Program-made: the position numbers and the translations under genes
Source of the DNA: an uncultured Spiribacter sp.
GTDB taxonomy: Bacteria > Pseudomonadota > Gammaproteobacteria > Nitrococcales > Nitrococcaceae
Assembly (NCBI GenBank): GCA_937884605.1
Contig: CALGDM010000022.1
Span: 34,123 to 98,122 of the forward strand
Direction of reading: 5' to 3'
Length of the DNA stretch: 64,000 nucleotides
The notes under the pieces: model-generated
Databases searched by the model: none
Told to the model about the DNA's origin: nothing
The model's input: only the letters and a program-made list of their open reading frames with translations
Shown: in pieces, positions 1 through 8,357 of the stretch
Numbering within the stretch: the first letter of the stretch is position 1
Layout of the letters: every line of letters begins with the position of its first letter

Positions 1-91
1 TGGGCGCATGCCGGGCCGGCCGCAGACCAATCCAGTCGAGCCGCCCCGCCCGGGGGTACTGGCTCATGAGCGTGCGCAGTGTAATCGCCAT
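1..91 (-). CDS. MOSC-domain-like protein, N-terminal fragment (runs off the window)
   Basis: The first 30 codons of a minus-strand gene can be read, starting at ATG 91, eight bases beyond the stop of the reductase-like gene upstream. The visible protein contains the stretch DWIGLRPARHAP, which resembles the opening of MOSC-domain (molybdenum cofactor sulfurase C-terminal) proteins, where a similar WIGLRPARR..P segment is common. Everything after this is outside the window, so no catalytic residue can be checked. The tight spacing suggests co-transcription with the upstream gene. The family call rests on a short motif and could be wrong. Confidence 0.45.
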   Translation of the reverse strand, partial: MAITLRTLMSQYPRAGRLDWIGLRPARHAP

Positions 92-98
92 GCGCGGA

Positions 99-1001
99 TC
101 ATACCCCGATTGCCGGCGAGCCGTGCAGGGCCGCCAGGTCGCGGGCCAGCGCGACGGTGGCCGCCGGCGGAATCGGGCCAATGGGTGCCAGATTGATGTC
201 CAGCGCCGGTGCGTCGCGCCCGTGGGCGTGCTGATGGGTCACGATCCGCGCCCAGGCCCGCCGGATCTGCTCGAGCGAGCGGGCCAGCACCTGCGCATCA
301 TCGGCGGTCAGCCAGTCGTACAGCGCATCCGAGACACTCACCCCCAGCCACAGCAGAAAGCGCAGATTGCGGGCGTTGCGGATGGGGCAAAACGCCAGCA
401 GGATTTCAGGCGGCAGCTGCCCGCGGGCCGCGAGTGTGTCCAGCAGGGCGATGAAGGCCTCGGGTTCGTAGAGGATCTGGGTGGTGAAAAAGTCGGCGCC
501 GGCCGCGGTCTTCCCGGCGATCCGCTCCGCCTCGTTGGCTCGCGAGGGGATGCAGATGTTGCCAATCCGCAGCGCCTCGACCCGACTGCGATCCCGCAAC
601 AGCTGGTTGGCCCGGGTAACGCCGGGGCCCGGATAGCGCACCGAATGGCGCCCGCCGCCCACCAGGACAAACCGCCGGATGCCGTAGTCCTCCCAGGTCT
701 CGTTGACCCAGTCGATCAGCGCCTGCTCGTTGGCATGATGAACCACCACGTGGTTGATCATGGACTCCACGCCCAGACGCTCGTGCAGCACCCGGGCCAG
801 ATCCCGCGGCGCCAGGCGCGGCGCGAACGGCTGCCGGCGCTCGCCCTGATCGCTGCGCGAAGGCTCTTCGTGGATTTCGGGGATGTTCACGACATCAATG
901 GCGCAGTCGGCCTGCACCCGGGCCACCTTCTCGACCACGGCCTCGATCCCGGCTTCACCCCGATGGAGCTCGGGCGGAACGGCCTCCAGAACGGTTTTCA
1001 C
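99..1001 (-). CDS. Methylenetetrahydrofolate reductase-like protein
   Basis: A 300-residue protein of the methylenetetrahydrofolate reductase (MetF-like) superfamily, a TIM-barrel flavoprotein fold acting on folate-bound one-carbon units in the cytoplasm. The N-terminal VLEAVPPE corresponds to the family's E-F-F-P-P strand, and the middle has the barrel segments FVLVGGG and ADFFTTQILY that are typical of MetF relatives. The start is GTG at 1001, preceded by GGAAG at good distance. It is less conserved than true MetF and lies beside a MOSC-like gene rather than methionine genes, so it is probably a paralogue of unknown substrate. Confidence 0.7.
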   Translation of the reverse strand: MKTVLEAVPPELHRGEAGIEAVVEKVARVQADCAIDVVNIPEIHEEPSRSDQGERRQPFAPRLAPRDLARVLHERLGVESMINHVVVHHANEQALIDWVNETWEDYGIRRFVLVGGGRHSVRYPGPGVTRANQLLRDRSRVEALRIGNICIPSRANEAERIAGKTAAGADFFTTQILYEPEAFIALLDTLAARGQLPPEILLAFCPIRNARNLRFLLWLGVSVSDALYDWLTADDAQVLARSLEQIRRAWARIVTHQHAHGRDAPALDINLAPIGPIPPAATVALARDLAALHGSPAIGV

Positions 1002-1138
1002 GAATCACTTCCCTGGCTGATGCGATCAATAAACGGCCAAGCAGTCTCCGGTGCCCCCCTGTTTGGCGTCAAGTCGCGGCCGTTCGCCCGGCGCCCGGGG
1101 ATGTTAATCTGTCCCGCGTCACAACGAGGATTCAAACA

Positions 1139-1720
1139 ATGCATCGAATCACACGCAGCCTGCTGCTGATCGGTCTCGTCACCCTGCTGGCCGCCTGCAG
1201 CCAGGGCACCCAGAACCTGCGCCTGTCGCCGCAACCGCCGGCCACCGAACCGGTCACCGAGGGCGATCGCGATATCGCCCTGCAGGTCATCGACAATCGC
1301 AGCCAGTCGGATCTGGGCATTCTCGAGAACCCCAACCGCAGCCTGATTCGGCTGGTGGCAGCGCAGGATCTGGCCTACACCGTGCAACTGGCCGCCGCCG
1401 AGGGCCTGCGTGGCTACGGCTTTACCCCGACACTGTGGGATAGCGCCCGCGAGCCGCGTCTGGCAATCGGCATCGAGACACTGAGCCATGATGTGGCCGT
1501 TGGCGTGCCCTACGAGCTGACCACTCGCATCACGCTGGACGCGGTGGTCGTCGCCGGGGGCGAGCGCTTTACCAGTCAGGCCCAGACCACCCGGACCCGG
1601 CAGCGCGTCCTGCCGCCCAACGCCAAGGCCAATGCCGAGGCCATTGATGCCGCGATTACCGAAGCCCTCGGCCGGTTGCTGAACGCCGAAATGGCCGCGT
1701 TTATCGCCAATGGTGGATAA
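1139..1720 (+). CDS. YajG-family lipoprotein
   Basis: A 193-residue predicted lipoprotein. Residues 1-20 form a signal peptide ending in the lipobox LLAAC, so Cys-20 would be lipidated. The mature part begins with a LRLSPQPP segment and continues with alternating strands resembling the YajG family of outer-membrane lipoproteins, whose biochemical role is not established. The start is ATG 1139 with a GAGG about 10 bases upstream. Its stop overlaps the possible otsB start by 11 bases, so it may lead the trehalose operon. Family assignment is from overall pattern, not from a catalytic motif. Confidence 0.7.
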   Translation: MHRITRSLLLIGLVTLLAACSQGTQNLRLSPQPPATEPVTEGDRDIALQVIDNRSQSDLGILENPNRSLIRLVAAQDLAYTVQLAAAEGLRGYGFTPTLWDSAREPRLAIGIETLSHDVAVGVPYELTTRITLDAVVVAGGERFTSQAQTTRTRQRVLPPNAKANAEAIDAAITEALGRLLNAEMAAFIANGG

Positions 1721-2501
1721 CCGGGCGGAGATGAACCGGTGCGACGAGCGCGCGGCGATGCTGCCGACGCCGCGCGCCGACTGGGCGCTGTTCCTCGACT
1801 TTGACGGGACGCTGGTCGAGATCGCCGATCACCCCGAGGCGGTACAGGTGCCCGGGGCCCTGATCGGCCTGCTCGATGCCCTGGTGCAAAGCCTGGATGG
1901 CGCAGTGGCCATCGTTTCGGGGCGCCCCCTGGAGGGGCTCGATGCCCTGCTGGGCGGGGCGCTGCCGGCAATGGCCGGGCTGCATGGCCTCGAGCGCCGC
2001 ACCCATAGCGGCCGGGTGCACCGCCCGGTGGACCAGCGCGCTGAACTGGATGGGCTGCGTCGCGCACTGGAAGCCTTCGCCGCCGAACACCCCAGTGCCT
2101 ACGTCGAGGACAAGGGCAATGCCGTCGCCCTGCACTATCGCGGCGATCCCGCCCTCGAGCGCCCGGCGCGGGCCCTGGTCGAGCACCACTGCGAATCCCT
2201 CGGAGAGTCATTCCGGCTGCAATCCGGCAAGCAGGTGCTCGAAGTGGGCCCGGCCGGCCACGACAAGGGCACCGTGATCGAGGCGTTCATGGCCGAGCCG
2301 CCCTTCCAGGGCCGAACCCCCGTCTGTCTGGGGGATGATGTGACCGACGAGGATGCCTTTGCCGCCGTCAACCGCCTTGGCGGTCACTCGATCCGCATCG
2401 GCACCGACCGACCCACCGCGGCCAGCCATGCGCTGGCATCTGTCAACGAGGCTTATCAATGGCTGAACCGACTGCCCCGGCACCTGCGCCCGATTCGATA
2501 G
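1710..2501 (+). CDS. otsB: Trehalose-6-phosphate phosphatase OtsB
   Basis: Dephosphorylates trehalose 6-phosphate to trehalose, the second step of the OtsA/OtsB pathway for a compatible solute. HAD-superfamily motif I is LFLDFDGTL near residue 27, with the nucleophile Asp in DFDGT; motif II is AIVSGR; the C-terminal acidic motif is LGDDVTDEDAF. Length (263 residues) fits the family. The start is uncertain: ATG 1710 overlaps the lipoprotein gene, while ATG 1731 or 1758 would also leave the HAD domain intact. It overlaps the downstream trehalase gene by 43 bases, which implies translational coupling. Confidence 0.93.
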   Translation: MVDNRAEMNRCDERAAMLPTPRADWALFLDFDGTLVEIADHPEAVQVPGALIGLLDALVQSLDGAVAIVSGRPLEGLDALLGGALPAMAGLHGLERRTHSGRVHRPVDQRAELDGLRRALEAFAAEHPSAYVEDKGNAVALHYRGDPALERPARALVEHHCESLGESFRLQSGKQVLEVGPAGHDKGTVIEAFMAEPPFQGRTPVCLGDDVTDEDAFAAVNRLGGHSIRIGTDRPTAASHALASVNEAYQWLNRLPRHLRPIR

Positions 2502-4270
2502 ATCTCGAACTGGGCATGATCGGCAACGGCCAGATCAATGCCCTCATTGATCCCATGGGCCGCCTGGTCTGGGCCTGCCTGCCGCGATTTGATGCCCAAC
2601 CCGCCTTCTCGCGGCTCGTCGACTCGCAGGATCGTGGCCACTTCAGCATCGAGCTCTGCGACCAGTGCGCGGTCAGCCAGTCCTACCATCCCAACACCGC
2701 CGTGCTGTGCACCGAACTCACCGACCGCTACGGCGCCGTCCTGCGCATCACCGACTTCTGCCCGCGGTTTCGCCAGTACGAGCGCACCTACCGGCCGGTC
2801 ATGATCATCCGCCGGATCGAGGTCGTGCGCGGCCATCCCGTGGTGCGCACCCGGCTGCGCCCGGTGAGCGGCTGGGATGCCAGCGCCCCGACCACCACCC
2901 GCGGCAGCAATCATGTCCGCTTTCTGCGTCACGACCAGATCCTGCGGGTGACCACCGACGCACCGCTGACCCATGTCCTCGACGAGACCCCATTCGTGGT
3001 CGACGCCACCATGACCTTCATCCTCGGCCCCGATGAAAGCGTCAAGGAATCGGTGGAGGCCATGGGGCGACGCTTTCTGGAGCAGACCGAGAGATACTGG
3101 CGCGACTGGACCCGCTCGCTGGCCATTCCGTTCGAGTGGCAGCATGCGGTGATTCGCGCGGCCATCACCCTCAAGCTCTCGGCCTACGAAGACACCGGCG
3201 CGGTGGTCGCCGCCGCCACTACATCGATCCCCGAGGCGGCGGACAGTGGCCGCAACTGGGACTACCGCTACTGCTGGCTGCGGGATGCCTACTTTACCGT
3301 GCATGCGCTCAATCGCCTGGGTGCGACCCGCACCATGGAGGGGTTTCTGCGCTATATCATCAACCTGGTGGCCGCCACCGGCGACCACCGCCTGCAGCCG
3401 CTCTACGGCATCGGCGGCGAGCGCCGCATCGAGGAGACCACCGCCGACACGCTGGGCGGCTATCGCGGCATGGGCCCGGTGCGGGTGGGCAACGCCGCCT
3501 ACTATCAGGTCCAGCACGACGTCTACGGCACGGTCATCCTCGCCGCCACGCAGGCATTTTTTGACGCCCGCCTCGAGCAACCCGGCGACCAGGCCCTCTA
3601 TCAGCGGCTCTGCGCCCTCGGCGATGAGGCCATCCGCCGCTACGATCAGCCCGATGCCGGCATCTGGGAATACCGCGGCCGGGCCCGCGTCCACACCTAC
3701 TCGGCGATGATGTGCTGGGCGGCCTGTGACCGGCTGCGCCGCATCGCCGAGCGGCTCGGGCTGGACGCCGACGCCAACTACTGGTCGGGCCAGGCCGCCA
3801 CCATCCATGCCACCGTCTGCCGCGAGGCGTGGAGCGACACCCGTAATGCCTTTGTCGAGAGCTTCGGCGGTGACAGCCTCGACGCCAGCCTGCTGCTGAT
3901 GCACGAGCTGGGCTTTCTGCCCGCTGATGATCCGCGCTTCATCGGCACCGTCGAGGCCATCGAGGCGCATCTGCGCCGGGGTGATCATCTGTTCCGCTAT
4001 GCCGCCGCCGATGACTTCGGTCAGCCCGAGAATGCCTTCAACATCTGCACCTTCTGGTTCATCGACGCCCTTCAGGCCATTGGCCGCCAGGACGAGGCGC
4101 GGCGGCTGTTCGAGAACATGCTCGGCCACCGGACCCGCCTGGGCCTGCTCTCGGAGGATCTCGACGCGGATCACGGCGAACTCTGGGGCAACTTCCCGCA
4201 GACCTACAGTATGGTGGGGTTGATCAACTCGGCGATGCACCTGAGCCGCAGCTGGGAGGAAAGCCTTTGA
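2459..4270 (+). CDS. Glycoside hydrolase family 15 protein, probable trehalase
   Basis: A 603-residue GH15 family protein (glucoamylase/trehalase-like). The N-terminal beta-sandwich part covers roughly residues 1-240 and the catalytic alpha/alpha barrel follows. Family segments seen are GRNWDYRYCWLRDA around residue 262 and NAFNICTFWFIDAL near residue 525. No signal peptide is visible, so it should act in the cytoplasm. It lies between otsB and otsA and overlaps both (43 and 4 bases). By context it is most likely a trehalase turning over the trehalose made by its neighbours; a glucoamylase-type specificity is not excluded. Confidence 0.88.
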   Translation: MAEPTAPAPAPDSIDLELGMIGNGQINALIDPMGRLVWACLPRFDAQPAFSRLVDSQDRGHFSIELCDQCAVSQSYHPNTAVLCTELTDRYGAVLRITDFCPRFRQYERTYRPVMIIRRIEVVRGHPVVRTRLRPVSGWDASAPTTTRGSNHVRFLRHDQILRVTTDAPLTHVLDETPFVVDATMTFILGPDESVKESVEAMGRRFLEQTERYWRDWTRSLAIPFEWQHAVIRAAITLKLSAYEDTGAVVAAATTSIPEAADSGRNWDYRYCWLRDAYFTVHALNRLGATRTMEGFLRYIINLVAATGDHRLQPLYGIGGERRIEETTADTLGGYRGMGPVRVGNAAYYQVQHDVYGTVILAATQAFFDARLEQPGDQALYQRLCALGDEAIRRYDQPDAGIWEYRGRARVHTYSAMMCWAACDRLRRIAERLGLDADANYWSGQAATIHATVCREAWSDTRNAFVESFGGDSLDASLLLMHELGFLPADDPRFIGTVEAIEAHLRRGDHLFRYAAADDFGQPENAFNICTFWFIDALQAIGRQDEARRLFENMLGHRTRLGLLSEDLDADHGELWGNFPQTYSMVGLINSAMHLSRSWEESL

Positions 4271-5643
4271 GTCGACTGGTTGTTGTCTCCAATCGCGTTC
4301 CGCTGCCGCAGCCCGGCCAGCCCCAGGCCGGCGGACTGGCGGTGGCGCTGTCGGATGCGCTGTCGCGACGCGGCGGCCTGTGGTTCGGCTGGTCGGGCGA
4401 GGTCAGCGATGCCTCCGATTCACCCCCCGATATCCGGCACCACCAGGGCATCGACTACGCCACACTGGCGCTGAGCCCCGAGGACTACGACGACTTCTAT
4501 CTGGGCTATTCCAATGCGGTGATCTGGCCGGTCTTTCACTTCAACCTGGGGGCCATGGACTACCAGCGCCGCTACTCCCACGCCTACACCCGGGTCAATG
4601 CCCGCTTTGCCGATTGCCTGGCGCCGCTCATCGAGCCCGATGACATCATCTGGATCCACGACTATCACCTGATGCCGCTGGCCCGCGAGCTGCGCGAGCG
4701 CGGCCTGCGCAACCGCATCGGGTTTTTCCTGCATATCCCCTTCCCCGACTACGACGTGCTGCGGGCCATGCCCGGCCATCGGGCCCTGCTCGAGGACCTG
4801 TGCCGGTTTGATCTGCTGGGCTTTCAGACCGACAACGACCGGCACGCCTTCGAAGAGTCCGCCACCCGGGCCATCGGCGCGCTGGTGCGATCCTCGGGGC
4901 AGCTGCGTCACCGCAATCGGGATCTGCACACCGGCGTCTATCCGGTGGGGGTGGATGTGGCCGCCCTCGCCGATCTGTCCGCGCAGACCCTGACCACGCC
5001 GGCCGTCCAGCGGCTGCTCGACGGGCTTGGCGAGCGCGACCTGATGATCGGTGTCGACCGCCTCGACTACTCCAAGGGCCTCGAGCAGCGCTTCCGCGCC
5101 TTCGAGGCGCTGTTCGATGATTACCCCCACCGCCGCGGGCACACCGTGCTCATGCAGATCGCCAGCCCCTCGCGCGGCGACATCGCTGAATACGCCGATC
5201 TGCGCCAGCGTCTGGAGGGGCTGAGCGGCCATATCAACGGCGTCTACGGCGATCTCGACTGGGCGCCCCTGCACTACCTCAATCGCACCTTCGAACGCGG
5301 CGCCATCATGGGGCTCTACCGCGCCGCGCGGGTCGGCGTGGTCACCCCCCTGCGCGACGGCATGAACCTGGTGGCCAAGGAATTCGTCGCCAGTCAGGAC
5401 CCGGACAGCCCCGGCGTGCTGGTGCTCTCGGATCTGGCCGGCTCGGCGGCCGAACTGAGCGATGCGATCCGCGTCAATCCCTACGACACCGACGCCATCG
5501 CCGCCGGGCTCAACCAGGCACTGGCGATGCCGCGACCCGAGCGCCGCCGGCGGCACGAGCGCATGATGGCGGTGCTCGAGAGCAACGACATCGGCGCCTG
5601 GGAGCAGCGCTTTCTGGATGACCTCGGCGGCCCCCGCGACTGA
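4267..5643 (+). CDS. otsA: Trehalose-6-phosphate synthase OtsA
   Basis: A GT20 glycosyltransferase that joins glucose from UDP-glucose (or a similar donor) to glucose 6-phosphate, giving trehalose 6-phosphate. Motifs include SNRVP at the N-terminus, the glycine-rich GGLAVAL acceptor loop, IWIHDYHLMPL, FFLHIPFP and GVDRLDYSKGLEQR. Length of 458 residues is normal (about 470 in E. coli). The start is TTG at 4267, inside the TTGA that also ends the trehalase gene, and only this start keeps the SNRVP motif near the N-terminus. It is translationally coupled to the gene before it and overlaps dinB by 26 bases. Confidence 0.95.
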   Translation: MSRLVVVSNRVPLPQPGQPQAGGLAVALSDALSRRGGLWFGWSGEVSDASDSPPDIRHHQGIDYATLALSPEDYDDFYLGYSNAVIWPVFHFNLGAMDYQRRYSHAYTRVNARFADCLAPLIEPDDIIWIHDYHLMPLARELRERGLRNRIGFFLHIPFPDYDVLRAMPGHRALLEDLCRFDLLGFQTDNDRHAFEESATRAIGALVRSSGQLRHRNRDLHTGVYPVGVDVAALADLSAQTLTTPAVQRLLDGLGERDLMIGVDRLDYSKGLEQRFRAFEALFDDYPHRRGHTVLMQIASPSRGDIAEYADLRQRLEGLSGHINGVYGDLDWAPLHYLNRTFERGAIMGLYRAARVGVVTPLRDGMNLVAKEFVASQDPDSPGVLVLSDLAGSAAELSDAIRVNPYDTDAIAAGLNQALAMPRPERRRRHERMMAVLESNDIGAWEQRFLDDLGGPRD

Positions 5644-6691
5644 TCCCGGCCCCCCTGCCGCGGTGCGCATCATCATGCATGTGGACATGGATGCGTTTTT
5701 TGCCTCGGTGGAGCTCAAGCGCCGCCCCAGCCTCCGGGGCCAACCGGTGATCGTCGGTGGGCGCGGCGATCCGGCCCGCCGCGGCGTGGTCTCCACCGCC
5801 ACCTACGAGGCCCGGGTCTTTGGCATCCACTCGGGCATGCCGCTGCGTACCGCGGTACGGCTCTGCCCCGATGCGGTGTTTCTGCCGGTGGACTTTCCCG
5901 CCTATCACGCGGCCTCGGCACAAGTCTTCGAATGCCTGGCCGCGGTCAGCAATCGCCTGCAGGCGGTGGGCCTGGATGAGGCCTATATGGACATCAGCGA
6001 CCGCGATGACGACCCGCTGGCTGTCGGCCGGGCCCTGAAGGACGACATCCACGCGGCCACCGATCTGGTGGCCTCCGTCGGAATCGGTCCCAATCGACTA
6101 TTGGCGAAAATCGCCTCGGATCTGGAAAAGCCCGACGGGCTCACCCAACTGCGCCACACCGACGTGCCCGAGCGGGTCTGGCCCCTGCCGGTCCGCACCC
6201 TGCATGGCGTCGGCCCGCGCACCGCCGAGCGGCTCGCCGGTCTGGGAGTGGAAACGGTCGGTGATCTGGCCCGGCTGGGCCCGGATCGGCTGGCGGCCGA
6301 GTTCAGTCCGCGCCATGCGCAGTCACTGAGCGAGTCCGCCCACGGCATTGACGAGCGTCCCGTGCAGACCGAGCGCATCCGCAAGTCCATCGGTCGCGAG
6401 CGCACCTTTCAGCAGGACTGCCGCAGCAGCGGGCGACTCGATCACGAGGCGCGGCTCATGCTCGATGAAGTGCGGGGGCGGCTGACGGCCCGTCAGCTGG
6501 GGGCCCGGACCGTGACGGTCAAGCTGCGCTATCGCGACTTCACCACCCATACCCGGTCACACAGCCTGGCCACGGCGACCGATGATCATGCGGCGCTGGC
6601 GGCGCTGGTCCGCCAGTGCCTGTTCGCGCACCGGCTGCATCGCGCGGTGCGCCTTCTGGGCGTTCAGCTCTCGGGGCTGACGCCGCTCTAG
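5618..6691 (+). CDS. dinB: DNA polymerase IV (Y-family, DinB)
   Basis: A 357-residue error-prone translesion polymerase. The catalytic palm motifs are MHVDMDAFFASVE near residues 20-32 and GLDEAYMD around residue 124, which supply the metal-binding acidic residues. The little-finger domain follows the HhH segment LHGVGPRTAERLAGLG. The N-terminus ahead of MHVDMDAFF is about 19 residues long and unusual, so ATG 5675 or ATG 5693 may be the true start; the longer form overlaps otsA by 26 bases. It seems to share the trehalose transcript. No LexA box was recognised upstream, though the upstream region is inside otsA. Confidence 0.93.
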   Translation: MTSAAPATDPGPPAAVRIIMHVDMDAFFASVELKRRPSLRGQPVIVGGRGDPARRGVVSTATYEARVFGIHSGMPLRTAVRLCPDAVFLPVDFPAYHAASAQVFECLAAVSNRLQAVGLDEAYMDISDRDDDPLAVGRALKDDIHAATDLVASVGIGPNRLLAKIASDLEKPDGLTQLRHTDVPERVWPLPVRTLHGVGPRTAERLAGLGVETVGDLARLGPDRLAAEFSPRHAQSLSESAHGIDERPVQTERIRKSIGRERTFQQDCRSSGRLDHEARLMLDEVRGRLTARQLGARTVTVKLRYRDFTTHTRSHSLATATDDHAALAALVRQCLFAHRLHRAVRLLGVQLSGLTPL

Positions 6692-7635
6692 AGTCCCAGG
6701 TCGTCGCGCACGATGGTCACGGCGCCGGTGCCCTCGACGTTGGTCACGCCTTCAAGCCAGCGGTTGAGCAGATCCGGGTTTTCCATGATCAGCGTCTGAC
6801 CGGCCTCGATGGGGGACATTTCATCATTGATGACGTAGCCGCCCGCCTGGCTCTGCTCCTCGACGGTGTAGGCGTACTGCTCGAGCAGTCGGCCGACGTT
6901 GCTGCAGCGCTCGCTGTAGCCAGCCGTGGCGATGGTGTAGACCGTGGCGCCGCCCTGATTGGGGCCGAAGTACTCGGCACCGCCGGTCAGATAGCGCATG
7001 TCGATGTTGATGTTCATCGGATGCGGCGCCCAGCCCAGAAAGGCGACCCACTCGTCGCGGGGCACCGAGCGCTGGACCTGGGTGAGCATACCGGCTTCGG
7101 AGGACTCCATGAGCTCCCAGTCGCCCAGCCCGAAGGCACCGTCGTCAATCATTGACTGGATGGCGGCATTGCCGTCGTTGCCCGCCTCGATGCCATAGAT
7201 GCGGCCCTCGAAGCGATCACGGTAGTCATCCAGGTCGGAGAAGTCGCGAACGCCGGCCTCCCAGACATAATCCGGTACCGCCAGGGTGTACTTGGCGCCC
7301 TCGAGATTGGCCGCCAGCTGCTCGATCTCGCCGTCGTCCAGATAGGGCCGGATCATGCTCTCCTGAGTAGGCAGCCAGAGACCCAGAAAGGCATCACGCT
7401 GGCCGTCGGCCACCGACTGAAAGGCGATCGGCACGGACGCCGTGGTCAGCTCGGTCTCGTAGCCCAGCGTCTCGAGCAGGTACTCCATGACCTCGGACTT
7501 GATGGTCACACCGGTCCAGTTGACGTTGGCAAGGCCCACCGACTGGCAGCTCTCGGGCTCGTTGGCACTGGCGTTCATGGCGGACAGGGACACCAGCGCG
7601 GCACCGGCCACCGTCGCGATCATTCGGGTCTTCAT
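6688..7635 (-). CDS. Choline/betaine ABC transporter substrate-binding protein (ChoX/ProX type), orphan
   Basis: A 315-residue periplasmic binding protein of the OpuAC/ProX superfamily. Residues 1-23 are a signal peptide ending ASA. The mature protein has features close to choline-binding ChoX: an early Cys, NVNWTGVT, FLGLWLPT, and NLEGAKYTLAVP, with a second Cys later (SERCSN) that could form the ChoX-type disulphide. The start at 7635 is chosen because it gives the signal peptide and has GGAG eight bases upstream; an upstream in-frame ATG does not. It is divergent from betI and shares the BetI-type operator region. No permease or ATPase gene is next to it. Confidence 0.85.
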   Translation of the reverse strand: MKTRMIATVAGAALVSLSAMNASANEPESCQSVGLANVNWTGVTIKSEVMEYLLETLGYETELTTASVPIAFQSVADGQRDAFLGLWLPTQESMIRPYLDDGEIEQLAANLEGAKYTLAVPDYVWEAGVRDFSDLDDYRDRFEGRIYGIEAGNDGNAAIQSMIDDGAFGLGDWELMESSEAGMLTQVQRSVPRDEWVAFLGWAPHPMNINIDMRYLTGGAEYFGPNQGGATVYTIATAGYSERCSNVGRLLEQYAYTVEEQSQAGGYVINDEMSPIEAGQTLIMENPDLLNRWLEGVTNVEGTGAVTIVRDDLGL

Positions 7636-7661
7636 AGAATCTCCAGATTTTCCGACTCGGG

Positions 7662-7673
7662 TTGAGTGGTCAA
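7662..7673. promoter_or_regulatory. Second, shorter BetI-like half palindrome
   Basis: TTGAGTGGTCAA repeats the core of the larger palindrome centred 30 bases away, with the same GTGG centre and four-base arms. It lies just upstream of the binding-protein gene. A spacing of about three helical turns between the two centres would put both sites on the same face of the DNA. The role as an operator is inferred from symmetry and context. Confidence 0.55.
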
Positions 7674-7687
7674 AGCAGACCACAACC

Positions 7688-7707
7688 TTGATTGAGTGGT
7701 CAATCAA
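7688..7707. promoter_or_regulatory. BetI operator between betIBA and the choline-binding protein gene
   Basis: TTGATTGAGTGGTCAATCAA has perfect 8-base arms (TTGATTGA / TCAATCAA) around GTGG, closely matching the known BetI operator form TTGATTG-n-TCAATCAA. It overlaps a plausible betI promoter, with -35 TTGAGT at 7692-7697 and -10 TAGACT at 7715-7720 separated by 17 bases. BetI bound here would block the bet promoter, and also lies upstream of the divergent binding-protein gene. Choline is the known BetI inducer. Confidence 0.85.
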
Positions 7708-7748
7708 TGAAGATTAGACTGTCGCCCATTCGGTCGTGAGGATTCGCC

Positions 7749-8357
7749 ATGGCGCGCAAAGGAATGGAGACGGTCCGTCGCCGGCAATTGATTCAGGCGA
7801 CCCTCCAGGTTATCCATGATCAAGGTCTGCAGGCCACCACGCTGGGCCGGGTCGGCCAGCAGGCCGGCATCTCGCCCGGGCTGGTGGCCCATTACTTTGG
7901 TGACAAGCGCCACCTGCTGGCCTCAACCTATCTGTCGCTGGTGCGTTCGCTCGAGCAGGAATATCGCGTGGCGCGGGCTGGCACCGCCGCCGGCCTGCCG
8001 CGGGTGCGCGCCATCATCGATGCCAACTTTGCCGCCAGCCAGTCCGATGCCGTCACCGTCAGCTGCTGGCTGTCGTTCTGGGCACAGGTCAACCACGTGC
8101 CCTCCATCGCCCGCATCCAGCGGGTGGTGACGCGCCGCCTCGAGAGCAACCTGACCCACGCCCTGGCGGGCTTTCTGCCGCGCGCCGAAGCGGTGCGGCT
8201 GGCCGAAGGCCTGGGCGTGATGATCGATGGCCTGTGGCTGCGCGCCAGCCTGCGCACCGGCGGGCTGGATGTGGACGCGGCCCGCGCCCTGGCCCATCGC
8301 TATCTCGACTCCGAACTCCATGCACTCACCGGAGGCCCGCATGTCCAGACCGCCTGA
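7749..8357 (+). CDS. betI: Transcriptional repressor BetI (TetR family)
   Basis: A 202-residue TetR-family regulator. The N-terminal helix-turn-helix is seen in RQLIQATLQVIHDQGLQ and VGQQAGISPGLVAHYFGDK (about residues 10-52), the latter being the BetI recognition helix pattern. The rest is a helical ligand domain. BetI represses the choline-to-glycine-betaine genes, and repression is relieved by choline. It is first in the betI-betB-betA operon and its own promoter carries the matching palindrome 42 bases upstream. Its end overlaps betB by 17 bases. Confidence 0.93.
   Translation: MARKGMETVRRRQLIQATLQVIHDQGLQATTLGRVGQQAGISPGLVAHYFGDKRHLLASTYLSLVRSLEQEYRVARAGTAAGLPRVRAIIDANFAASQSDAVTVSCWLSFWAQVNHVPSIARIQRVVTRRLESNLTHALAGFLPRAEAVRLAEGLGVMIDGLWLRASLRTGGLDVDAARALAHRYLDSELHALTGGPHVQTA

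Noticed and set aside
2456..4240. A 594-codon minus-strand frame over the trehalase
   Set aside because: Shadow of the GH15 gene; no ribosome-binding site, no motif, and it ends where the coding bias of the real gene ends.
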